64,000 nucleotides of DNA from positions 215,192 to 279,191 of the forward strand of contig JH154687.1 in NCBI GenBank assembly GCA_000226015.1, read 5' to 3'. The position numbers and the translations under genes were made by a program. The notes beneath the pieces are model-generated. The model was not told the origin of the DNA and ran no database searches. It worked only from the letters and a program-made list of their open reading frames with translations. The DNA is from Mnemiopsis leidyi. Lineage: Eukaryota; Ctenophora; Tentaculata; Lobata; Bolinopsidae. Of this stretch, positions 17,461 through 29,400 are shown piece after piece. The stretch's first letter is position 1; every line of letters starts with the position of its first letter.

Positions 17461-20400
17461 GTAAGTTTTAAATCTTAACCGGTGACAAAAAATTCTAAGT
17501 TAAGCTTTGAAACCATTCCTTTATCAACCCATATTAAGCCAAATTTACTACTTAACGGATAGTATCATAGGAATATGAAGTAGCTAATTTTTAAACATTT
17601 GAATAGTAACCGACAAAACTCATAAACAATTCTCATTTAATCCCTTTCTGATTATTGAATTTATAAGTGGGCCTCGCCCAATATCAAGACTCTTCTCATT
17701 TTAAGCATCTTCGACTTTCTTAAATTGTATCAGGCTCCGAGAGTTTGCAAACGATTGAAACGTGATGGTCTAGGAAACCACGGGCATTACGATCAGGCCC
17801 CCGTTTTTCATGACTGTTTTATCAAATAATGATGAACCCAATAACAAGTTTAACATTTTAATCATTGAACAAGGTTAACACACCAATTACTATCTTATAG
17901 GCGTTAATCTCACACCACAACTCTAATAATGGCTCAGTGGCGCAGTCGGTTGAATCGTCTGTCCGCTAATCGAAAGGTTAGCAGTTCGATTCCCAGCTGC
18001 GGCACTGGCCATGGGGTGAGCATCGTTGATGCTCAGCTAAGGATTCCGTTGGATCTATGCAGCCCCACGGTCCACTCAGCCAAATGCTCGAGAAATCGGG
18101 TATGAGGGGTTAAATGAGTAGCTGCCCATTGCAGCGAAGGCACGGGTGGTGAAGAATGGTACACACAACCTTAACCGTCACTAGCGTGTATGTTTAATTG
18201 TACATTCGACCTCCTGTAAATGGCCGTTACACTTGTGTAACATGTGGCTGTTGGAGTGTCTGAATTCAAATAAGTATAAGATAAAAAATAAACCTTTATC
18301 ATGTAAAAAATAAGACTCCATAGTTCATGATTATCAAATTGATGCTTTGACTACGTTGATGTGATCGAAAAATCTGTAACAAACCTTATGTAGCATGTTT
18401 GAAACCAGAGTTGACAGAGAAAATAATATCAAATGTTAGAGATTTTGGTATACATTCTCGTTTTTACAACGAGCCTTGCAAGCACAGGTCAGTTTTGAAG
18501 TCTAGAAGAGACTCACCAGAGTTCTTGGGTAGTGGCGGAAGGTGTTTTTGATGTCGTGAAAGCCTTTTTCTAAGTTAGATGGTCGAAAATATGGCTCCTC
18601 CTTGCTCAATCGCTGCCACTTGATAGAAAAATCTCCCCAAGAATTCTGGTGGTTTTTCTCAACCATTAGAATAGAGGTCTATTTTCTAGATTAGAATAGA
18701 GGTCTATTTTCTCTTCATTCTCTATTTTCCTTGCGCTTGAATAGATTTGATGCATATAGCATGCCATAAAACCGTGTATATCGAATTGAAAGATGCCACT
18801 TAAAGGATAACTTGTTGATTAGGTGCTGGATCATCGCTTGAAGAGGAATTGCAAGAGATCTTAAAACAAAGGACTAAAGATGATCCTGCCACACAGTACT
18901 TCATCAAAGAGATGAAACTTTGCTGTAAGGATAAGAGGGATGAGCGATACATTTCGTAATGGATATTTCATCATTTAAATTTTACAATTACTAAAGGCCT
19001 AACGTCTACCTATATAACCATATGCGGTTTTAACATTACGAAATGAACCGACCATACCCAAAAGACACGTTTCTTGATTTCTTGATATATTGATCTTTGG
19101 TTGCAATACTTTACCAAGTTATTAGTTTACTGAACTTTTATTTTCGACATAGCGATCTGAAACATGGTAGTTTGCACCGGATGGTACCAAAATGTCGACA
19201 TATAACATCTGAAGCGCATGCTTCGAGTTTTTCCCAATCACCTCTGCAGTTCTGAACTGTTACAGACACCTTTTTTCACGTTAAAATGAATTCTTGCAGC
19301 TAGTCCATCTTGGCTGAATAAATTGTTCATAATAGATTTTGTTTTTGAAATTTTAGATACTCGAATCTAATATTCATTACTTTCTATACCCCTTTTTTCT
19401 TTTGAATTTTTATCTTGCAGCTTTTAAAGAATTTTCATCACTTTTAGTCTCCATCAATACGTAATAAAAGTCCTTTGATGGTACCTTAACCATATGGTAA
19501 CGAAATCGCAAACCTATATCGTGTGATTCATCCCACAAACCTACAGCTGAAAATATTTACAATTTGCTACGTTTCTTGATCGTAATGTCCGTGGAATGTG
19601 AAAATCGCCCTGAATCAAGTCAACAATCAAAAACAATTTTCAAAATGGTGTCATGGGTGATTTCGGGATATCATTTAGCAAGTCCCTCATAGAATTTGAA
19701 AGTTCGTCATGTACCTGAGAAGAATCCCAAATAAGGATTATTCTCTGAAATCTTTTTTTCTTTTCCTAAAAGCATTCAAAAACAACTCTCCTTCCAACAG
19801 GGTGACCCCTGCCAAATAAATTGCACACAATTTTTTCATGATAATAACAAACGCCATTCCTTATGATATTTTTAGTATTGTAGTTATGAACATAGCAGAC
19901 CGAAAAGAAAAAACATATAAATCTCAGGGAAGTTTCAAGTTTGCGCGGAAGACAATGTCAACTACTGGGGAGCCGACCTACGGAACTTCAAAGCTCAGAG
20001 TTTCGGTCATTGTGCCCAGACATGTGCGAAGGAGCAAGACAGGGGCTGTCGATCTTTCACCTTCAACAAGAGTAACAATCACTGCTGGTTGAAACACACT
20101 CCTTTCGGGGCCAAATACATCCGGAATGAGAAGCAACTTAGGAGCGCCAATCTTAACTGCAACCAATTTTGTGAGTCCGATTCAAAAGCTTAAAAATCTT
20201 CAAAACTACCGCTTCAACAACTTCCAATTTATTGAGATAAGGAAACAAGACCTCTTTGCTGATACAAATATTCCTGATAATATTTTTCCATCAGCAACCT
20301 ATCCAAGTTGGCCACAAGACTTCAAATGGTCGAGTGCGGGAACTCCTCAAGGTTACACCTGCGTCAAGACGTGGGAACCTATGGGACCGCCTACTTGGAA

Positions 20401-23400
20401 TGACAACTTTATGTGCTGGAGAAACGACAGAGCTGATCCTGGTCTGAGATGGTCCGCTGCTGGTCAGTGTTTCTAGACGTTTTCGTATTGATAAAAATCA
20501 GCAGCAACTTCTTGAAGTATTAGAACAATTTTGGAAAACTTTGCCTATAACAACTTTATATCCCAGGACCTATTCCTGGACAAAGATGTACCCAAATTAT
20601 TGAGGCAGCAACTCCAGCCAAGTTTACTTGGAGGGACAATTATCTTTGTGTACAGAATAGTTCACCTTACCACTTCGTCTGGGGCTCCAGTAACGCTTTG
20701 AGGGACCAGTATCAGAGACAAGGAAAGACTTGTATCCAATGGCTGGAGACTGCAGACCCTTACACTTGGCGGGATAACTGGCTCTGTAATGCTAAATACA
20801 CTGGAAAAGCAGGTCTGTCGTTATATGGCACAGGAATTTCCATCAAATCAATAACCATTACTAGCAATACGACTATACGTCCTCATTAATTAATTTACGT
20901 CATTATAATCACTTCTCCGACTAAAACAAGCCCTTCCCACAGTGGGAAAACCTCTGCCTTCCTGGCCAGGAGACTTCAAATGGAGCAATGCTGGAGTACC
21001 CGGAGGATACGACTGTGATAGGATCTGGGAGCTCTCTGAACCTGCCAAACACACCTGGAAGGACAACTTCTTTTGCTGGAGGAGCAACAAGGCCGATCCT
21101 GGCATCCGCTTCAACATGAACGGCAAGTTGTTTCGTATAAGTAACCTAAGTAGCCAAAAAAGTGAAAGATTTCATAAACTCTCTGTCAGACATTTCTTGC
21201 TCTTCTGGGGTTCACTTCATAATTTTATAGCTTACACAAAAACTTCACAGGAAAAGTCTCCAACTCAAGATGTACACAGATTCTTGAACCGGCTGGTGGA
21301 CCCTCTTGGAAAGACAACTACATCTGTGTTCCACCAACCTCTCCCTACAGCTTCACATGGTCCTTCAGTGACGCGAACAGGGACAAGGAGCAGAGATCAG
21401 GAAAGTCCTGTATCCAGTGGCGGGAGACAGCCGACCCTCATACTTGGAATGACAACTACCTCTGCAACTATCCAGTGAACAGTATGTTATTTCCACCTTT
21501 TGTTTAACATGACGGAAACTTTCCATATAAGGAAAGTTCATATTCATAATGTACGATTTGTGGAATCGTGATTAATATCTGACTAATGGCTAAATAACTT
21601 TTCAGAGCCGGAAACCAGGCGTCACTACAGCGTCCAAATTGGTAAAGTCGTTAGAAGAGGTAAGATTTTGGTTAAATCGTCTATCATTTATTTTTTATAA
21701 TCAAATTGGCATGTATCAAAAAATCGAAAGCACATGTTAGTTTTTTGGAAAAAGTGTAGCTACATATTAAGCAATAATGTTTTATCAGTGACAGGCGTCA
21801 AAATAACCGCGCAATGGCAATCTATTCCTGGACGACTTACACGAATTTCAAGAGGAAAAGCAGGGGTCTGGGGAGTCAACAAACACGGCCATATTTTCAG
21901 ACTTAACAGTGATGGTAGTATTTTTAGCGAATAAGTAGATCAGTTCGGCCACTTTTAAAATCATAGTCTTTTTAAATCTAAGTCTAATCGAAAACAATTT
22001 GAATAGTCAACACACTGATTGAACTAACCTCTAAAAATCAGGTAAAGGCTGGACTAGAATAGGAGGCAATTTGGTGCACATTTCTGTAGGCTCCCAAGTT
22101 TGGGGTGTCAACAGGCACGACCAAATTTTCATGTATTTGGGAGGAGACAATTGGAAGGAGATGCCTGGCCGACTCACAAATGTTAGTATTTGATTCTGAT
22201 TTCTCGGAATATAGAGAATAAATTCGAAGCGTTTGGAAATCAGATAAAAATTTTCATTGTCATCACAAATCCCTAAAATATGATGATCAATCATTAAAAC
22301 ATTTCAGTTGGATGTAAGCGACAACGGTCACGTATGGGGTGTCAACAGAGGCCAAGACATATACCGCTGGAACGGAAATGGTTGGCAGCACATCGGAGGA
22401 AAAGCCATACAAGTAACAGTAGGTCCATCTGGAGTGTGGGTTGTGAACCAAGGAAACGACATTTTCTACAGAGCAGGAACATTTGGGGATCAAAACTCTG
22501 CTGGACAGAGGGTGAGTCATGCCATCCAAGTTTGAAGTTTCTACTTATTATTAAGTTTCTTTTATCAACCGATAACCTTGATTCGAGGAAATCAAGTCTT
22601 TTCTATAATAGTGAGGTTTTTACATGTTTTAAAAATTTGCTGCATTGGTAACAAGACACTTTTCAGTGGATTCATGTTGCTGGAAAACTGAAGTGGATCT
22701 CCTCTGGATATAATGTCGTGGTTGGAGTAAACGGTGCAAACAATATTTACTACCGTCAAGGAATGAGTGAAGGAAATCCTATCGGTACAGGATGGACGCA
22801 AGTTTCTGGAAAACTGATGATGATAGAGATTTATTACAACGAGGTGGTTGGTACCAATACAGGACACGTGATATACAAATGTCCAGTGTCCGGAATATCT
22901 GCTCCCAAAAACGGAGGAAACAAAGTTAAACCTGGTCATCGCAATGGTAATATTCGTTTGAGCGTCTTTTTGCATTCCTCGGTCCCCCATTGAACGGCCA
23001 ACATATTTCAATAATTGCAATGCAAATATAATTGTTTGCTACAACTAACTTTAAACATCAGGTAAAATAACTAAAAGAAGAAGTCTTGGATGTTGGCGAG
23101 ATAAACCTCAACGAGCGATCTCTGGAGGAATTAGATTTAGGGGATCAATCGAGAAGTGTGAACAGTTCGCCAGACAACACAACTTCAGAGTGTTCGCTGT
23201 TCAATGTGGAGGAGAATGCTTCACTGCTGGCAATGCTCACCAAACCTTCAAGAAGTACGGTCGTGCCAACAACTGTAATGGTAACGGCATGGGCGGATTT
23301 TGGGCTCAAAACGTCTACACAACGGGAGGTAGCGTACAACGCACCCAGACCAAGCCTGTAGGAAAGTTCAAAGTCTGTGTAGAAGATAACGTGGACTACT

Positions 23401-26400
23401 GGGGAGCCGACTTGAGGAATTTCCGAGCACGTGACTTTAAACACTGCGCAGAGGAGTGTGCCAAGGCTCAGGAGCAAGGCTGCAGGTCTTTCACTTTCCA
23501 CAAAGGAAACAAGCACTGTTGGTTAAAACACACTCCGTTTGGTGCTAGATACACTCAAAATAAGAAGGAGCTAAAGAGTGCTAATCTCAACTGCCACAAC
23601 TACTGTAAGTTTTCACATCGGCTCGAAAATGCAACCACTCAACCATTTACCAAACCAATCTAATTTTTGAAATGGATTATATACCAATGAGACTTGCCGT
23701 TAAATGTATAATTCAGATTCTGAAACCTAACTTCCCCTTAGTGGACTATCCAAGTTGGCCACAAGACTTCAAATGGTCGAGTGCGGGAACTCCTCAAGGT
23801 TACACCTGCGTCAAGACGTGGGAACCTATGGGACCGCCTACTTGGAATGACAACTTTATGTGCTGGAGAAACGACAGAGCTGATCCTGGTCTGAGATGGT
23901 CCGCTGCTGGTCAGTGTTTCTAGACGTTTTCGTATTGATAAAAATCAGCAGCAACTTCTTGTACTATAAGAACAATTTTGGAAAACTTTGCCTAACAACT
24001 TTTTATCCCAGGACCTATTCCTGGACAAAGATGTACCCAAATTATTGAGGCAGCAACTCCAGCCAAGTTTACTTGGAGGGACAATTATCTTTGTGTACAG
24101 AATAGTTCACCTTACCACTTCGTCTGGGGCTCCAGTAACGGTTTGAGGGACCAGTATCAGAGACAAGGAAAGACTTGTATCCAATGGCTGGAGACTGCAG
24201 ACCCTTACACTTGGCGGGATAACTGGCTCTGTAATGCTAAATACACTGGAAAAGCAGGTCTGTCGTTATATGGCACAGGAATGCCCATCAATGCACTAAT
24301 CATTACTGGCAATACGACTATACGTCCTCATCAATCAATTTACGTCATTATAATCACTTCTCCGACTAAATCAAGCCTTTCCCACAGTGGGAAAACCTCT
24401 GCCTTCCTGGCCAGGAGACTTCAAATGGAGCAATGCTGGAGTACCAGGAGGATACGATTGTGATAGGATCTTGGAGCTCTCAGAACCTGCCAAACACACC
24501 TGGAAGGACAACTTCTTTTGCTGGAGGAGCAACAAGGCCGATCCTGGCATCCGCTTCAACATGAACGGCAAGTTGTTTCGTATTGAAGATGTTTTACTAA
24601 ACTAAAATTTATTCCCCAAGTAGATGACTACCATATTCGAGTAATCTGTAATCAGTAAGATATTTTGAGGGATTAAGTGTGATGACGTGATGATGCCAGC
24701 ATTATTATTCATTATATATCATTTTTTATTATTAATCTTACACTTTATATTTTTAGGAGTGGTATCCAACTCCAGATGTACACAGATACTTGAACCGGCC
24801 GGTGGAGCCTCTTGGAGGGACAACTACATCTGTGTTCCACCAACCTCTCCCTATAGCTTCACATGGTCCTTCAGTAACGCGAACAGGGACAATGAACGCA
24901 AGGGGGGAAGAGCTTGTATCCAGTGGCTGGAGCCAGCTGATCCTCATACATGGAATGACAACTACCTCTGCAGTTTCCCTGTTAACAGTATGTTGAGATG
25001 ATTTCGTTGATACAGAAAAGTTAGAATTTGCAGATGTTGAAAAATAGCTCCATAGTATTGAGTTCTTATTACTGAATTAATACATATTCAGGTCCAAACC
25101 CAAGGATTCATAGCGACAGGCAGAAACGAGAGAAACTGCCAAGAATAGCCAAGCCAGGTATATCGTTATTTGACTGTTAAAATATAAGTATTCAAAGAAC
25201 GATAATGAATTCGAAACTGAATAAAATCAATCTGGTGACAAAGCAATCAATTTGCAAACTGTGGGGCAATAAAATAGAAGCTGACAGTTTGCACTTTTCA
25301 GAACCACCAGCGGAGAATGGGAACTTTGTTCTCCTTTCTCAAGGCAAGAAGGCTTCTCAATCCTCCACTGGATTCGGAGGAAATGCAGAGCGCGCAGTTG
25401 ATGGGCGAACCGATGGGCGATGGAACCAGAAGTAAGCCCAAGTCCTTACGAATACATCGTTTCTTTTACTATCGTTTTAACTTTCACGACTTAACAAATA
25501 CAAACGCTCAGCGCTTTACTATCATCCGGGATTCAAATGTTCCACTACCTTCTATCTTACCGAGCGTTTTCAGATCCACGTCTCACACTAAAGAAACCAA
25601 GAACAACTGGTGGAAGGTGGAGCTTGGTAAAACCTATGCTATAAACTTAGTGATGGTTTACAATCGGGAAGACTGTTGCCAAAGCAGAATAAATGGAGCC
25701 AAGGTAAAGATAGAACGTTGAAAATCATCCTACTATTGTCTCATTGATATTGATTAAACGTCAAAACCCCATTACTAACATTATCTCATGAATCAAACAC
25801 TTTCAGGTCTTTGTGAATGACTTCCAGTGTGGTAGGATTGTCTACATTCCAAACAAACGATTCTACACGATCAACTGTAACGGACACAAAGGAAGTTTCG
25901 TCAAGATAGTTCAGGATCATGATTACCTTCAACTCGCGGAGGTCCAAGTATTTGGTAAGTAATTTCCTAGTCTATCTTCATCTATTCCCTTGTGAAAGTA
26001 ACACAACAGTTACCTGCAACTCATGAACTTCAATGAGACTCGACGCTGAGTGTAACGAGGTAACAATTCAGGTGGAACTGGAGGTGTATCCGGACTTGGT
26101 CTTCTCTCACAAGGACGTCCCACCAAACAAGACAGTGTTGGCTGGGGAGGACAACCCTCCAGAGCTGTTGATGGAAACACGGACGGACAGTGGGGTAGAG
26201 GAACCTCCTCTCACACCGAACACAACAGGAATAGTTGGTGGCAGGTCGATCTACAAGGTACTTACCCGGTCTATGTTGTCATCATCCACAACCGACTGGA
26301 CTGCTGCCAGGACCGAATACATGGAGCAACAGTGTATGTGGACAAACACAAGTGTGGTTCTGTCTGGTACCGCAAAGGTCGCAATGTCTACGCCATCAGC

Positions 26401-29400
26401 TGCGGTGGAGCTAAAGGCAAGGTAGTTCGTATCGAACAGCCCAAGAACTATCTGACCTTGGCTGAGGTGCAAGTGTTCGGATCTGGAGGTCCTGCCCCAT
26501 TAGGAAGTAATATTGGCGGCGGTGACTACACCATGTTACTGTCCCAATACAAGTACTCATCCCAATCTAGTGAAGCTCACGGTGGCAACGCCATGAGGGC
26601 TGTAGATGGGAGAACTGACGGGAACTGGGGCCGCGGATCGGTCACTCACAGCGGTAAAGGTAATGACAACTGGTGGAAGGTAGATCTGTACAAAGAGTAC
26701 GCCATCAACATGGTCGTTATCTACAACCGGAGAGATTGTTGTCAAGAACGAATCAACGGTGCTGAGGTGAGGGTTACTTGCAATAGGTATCGTTAAGACG
26801 GAACTGATTTGAATCAAATTTTAATGTAGCTTTCGTCAGATACCTCTTAAAAATGAGAATCTCAACTTCTCCATACATTAGGTATACGCTGGAGACTACA
26901 AATGCGGGACGATACAGTACAACTCAAGGATGTTTTACTACGTGGTATCTTGTGATGGCCACAAGGCTAACTCTATTAAAATTGTACAAAAACACAATTG
27001 GCTCAGCTTAGCCGAAGTTCAAGTATTCGGTAAGATCTTAAAATTAAAACCTTTTCACATTGTTATCTGTATCCTGCTTCTTACAAAGTGAATCTCCATG
27101 ATGAGGACAAAGATACAGTCTCCAACCGAATATCCTCAAACTAGTGTTGACCTCCTTTATCCCAGGTGGCAGTAAGGCAGTGTCCCGAATGGCACTCCTC
27201 TCCCAAGGAAGACCCACCAAACAGAACTCAGTAGGCTGGGGTGGAGTTCCCCAGAGAGCTGTAGACGGTAATGTAGACGGACAGTACGGAGCTAGAACGT
27301 CTACTCACAGTCAAGGAGCTGCTAACAACTGGTGGCAGGTTGACTTGCAGGCCAAATACAAGGTCTACTTGGTCCTCATACACAACAGGGTGGACTGTTG
27401 TCAGAATAGAATCAACGGTGCTCAGGTACACATTCGTTATAGTTGAGCAGATTCAAGTAATCGGTAAATACAGAATAATGATTCCTGAAGTACATCACAC
27501 CAAGAAACACTCCAAATAACACTCCAAGTAACACTCACACACCTCAGAATAATGATTCCTGAAGTACATCACACCAAGAAACACTCCAAGTAACACTCCA
27601 AGTAACACTCCAAGTAACACTCCAAGTAACACTCCAAGTAACACTCCAAATAACACTCCAAGTAACACTCCAAATAACATGACGATTTCTCACCAGTACT
27701 GAAAATCTGTAAATATTCCAGGTTTATCTTGACAATCACCTTTGTGGAACTGTGTCCTGGAATGCAGGACAGAACGTCTACCCCATCGACTGTGGAGGAA
27801 GATCTGGTCAAGTAGTGAAGGTCGTACAGAAACACAACTATCTGACCTTGGCAGAGGTCCAAGTATTCGGACCTGCCTCAGTTGCTCAGTGCACTAAGGA
27901 CAGATGTGTGGTGCCTAGAGGAGCCATCTCCTTTGTAAACAACGGAGCTTCAATCACCTCAGCTAACGGCAAGACAACGGCGGTGATGCAGAAAGACGGT
28001 AACTTTGTGGTCTACTGCAACACGGGAAAAGTTCCCATCTTCGCTACCAACACTGATCGCCAGTCTGTTAAGGACGGTCTTACTTTACAGGTTGGTTGTG
28101 CTCTATTACAATAATATTACTATTGTATTAATCACTTTTTATCGTACTTTTAGCGTTTTATTAGCCCTTAAGACATCACCAAATAGCATTCTTAACCTAC
28201 CTTCCATCACGTCCCCCAGCTGCCCCATACTGAACAATACCCCCACTTGCCCCCAATAAACGACACCCCAACTTGCCCCCTATAAACAATACTCCCATAG
28301 TCGGACGGAAACATGGTGTTGTACAGCACCAAGGGCGACGTGTTGTGGAACAGCAAGAGTAGCGGAAACACCGACGGTTACACACTTGTTATGCAGAATG
28401 ATGACAACCTAGTAATTTACAGCGGTGGAAAGCCCAAGTGGTCTTCCGATACTGCTGACTCTTGCGAGGGTGGGTGTGCGAAATGATATTATTCTTTGTG
28501 GGCATTGAGTGGGTTACAAATAGTCGGTTTTAGGTCTTGAGCTAGGTAGAGCCACAAATGGCATCTAAAGACGCCTATTTCAGGATTGACCAGAGTAACC
28601 AAGGTAACGGCCCCTGTCTACTTTGACCCACTACGAAACCCAGTAGATATAAGGATGGTACCGCGAAAAACCATTGACGGTGGTAAATTCTCCATCTACT
28701 TAGACTTGAAGGGTGAGAAGAGCGAAGGGCTGGGGTATGTAGAGATCTACTACGAGTTTACCAAGAACAAGGTGACTAAAGCTGCCCTGAAGATCTGGGC
28801 TAAACACCTTGGGAAGGTGTGTGATGACTGGAAAGTGTTGGACAACACTTTGTCTCAATTCGTCAGGTGGGAGCTCAGTGAGCGGCACTTCGGTCGAGTG
28901 GAAAAGAGGACCGCCAATTTTGCGTGTGGTAACTACGGCAACGATTTCTATAGTTTCGTGAAGTCAGGGAAAGTTGCGAAAGTGTCTCTGAAGTTCACTA
29001 ACCATGGTAGCTCATTTAACGAAGATTGGTTGTGGGTGTACTACCGAATTGGAAGAATGCCAAACTATGGAAGTGGAAACTTCATGCTGCTGTCCCAAGG
29101 CAAGAGGGCTACACAGTCCACTACATACCCGAGGGGAGATGCCCGCAAAGCAGTAGACGGAAATACAGAGGGTCGTTGGAACCAATGGTAAGATCTCTAC
29201 CAAAATTTGGATTAATTTGATAGCTTTGTTCAATCATTATTGGATTTTCTGTGAACTTAAGTCTGTTATCTTAAAAAGAAAGTCCCAGAAGAAAGTATAC
29301 TTAGACTCCATCACCCTTTTCACCCTAGGTCTGTGTCGCACACACAGCAGAACAAAAACAACTGGTGGAAGGTGAACCTGGAGGGAAGCTACGCTGTAAA

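Larger units (their letters stand above)
17461..19927 (+). other. Intron 1 of the giant gene (SINE and a candidate extra exon)
   Basis: Contains a tRNA-derived SINE at about 17925-18290 and a candidate alternative exon at 18823-18924. The rest shows no exon-like structure. Confidence 0.55.

Noticed and set aside
16773-17478. Met-rich minus-strand frame and Ile/Met-rich plus frame over the His tract
   Set aside because: Both are shadows of the CAT/CAC repeat; only the plus frame starting at 16716 has a signal peptide and a donor in phase.
17930-18003. A functional tRNA gene
   Set aside because: Box A and B are present, but the arms do not pair well by eye and the sequence continues into a SINE body with an A-rich end.
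19838-20092. 84-codon ORF starting MIITNAIPYD over PAN 1
   Set aside because: Wrong frame; the PAN domain is read in the frame entered from the AG at 19926-19927.
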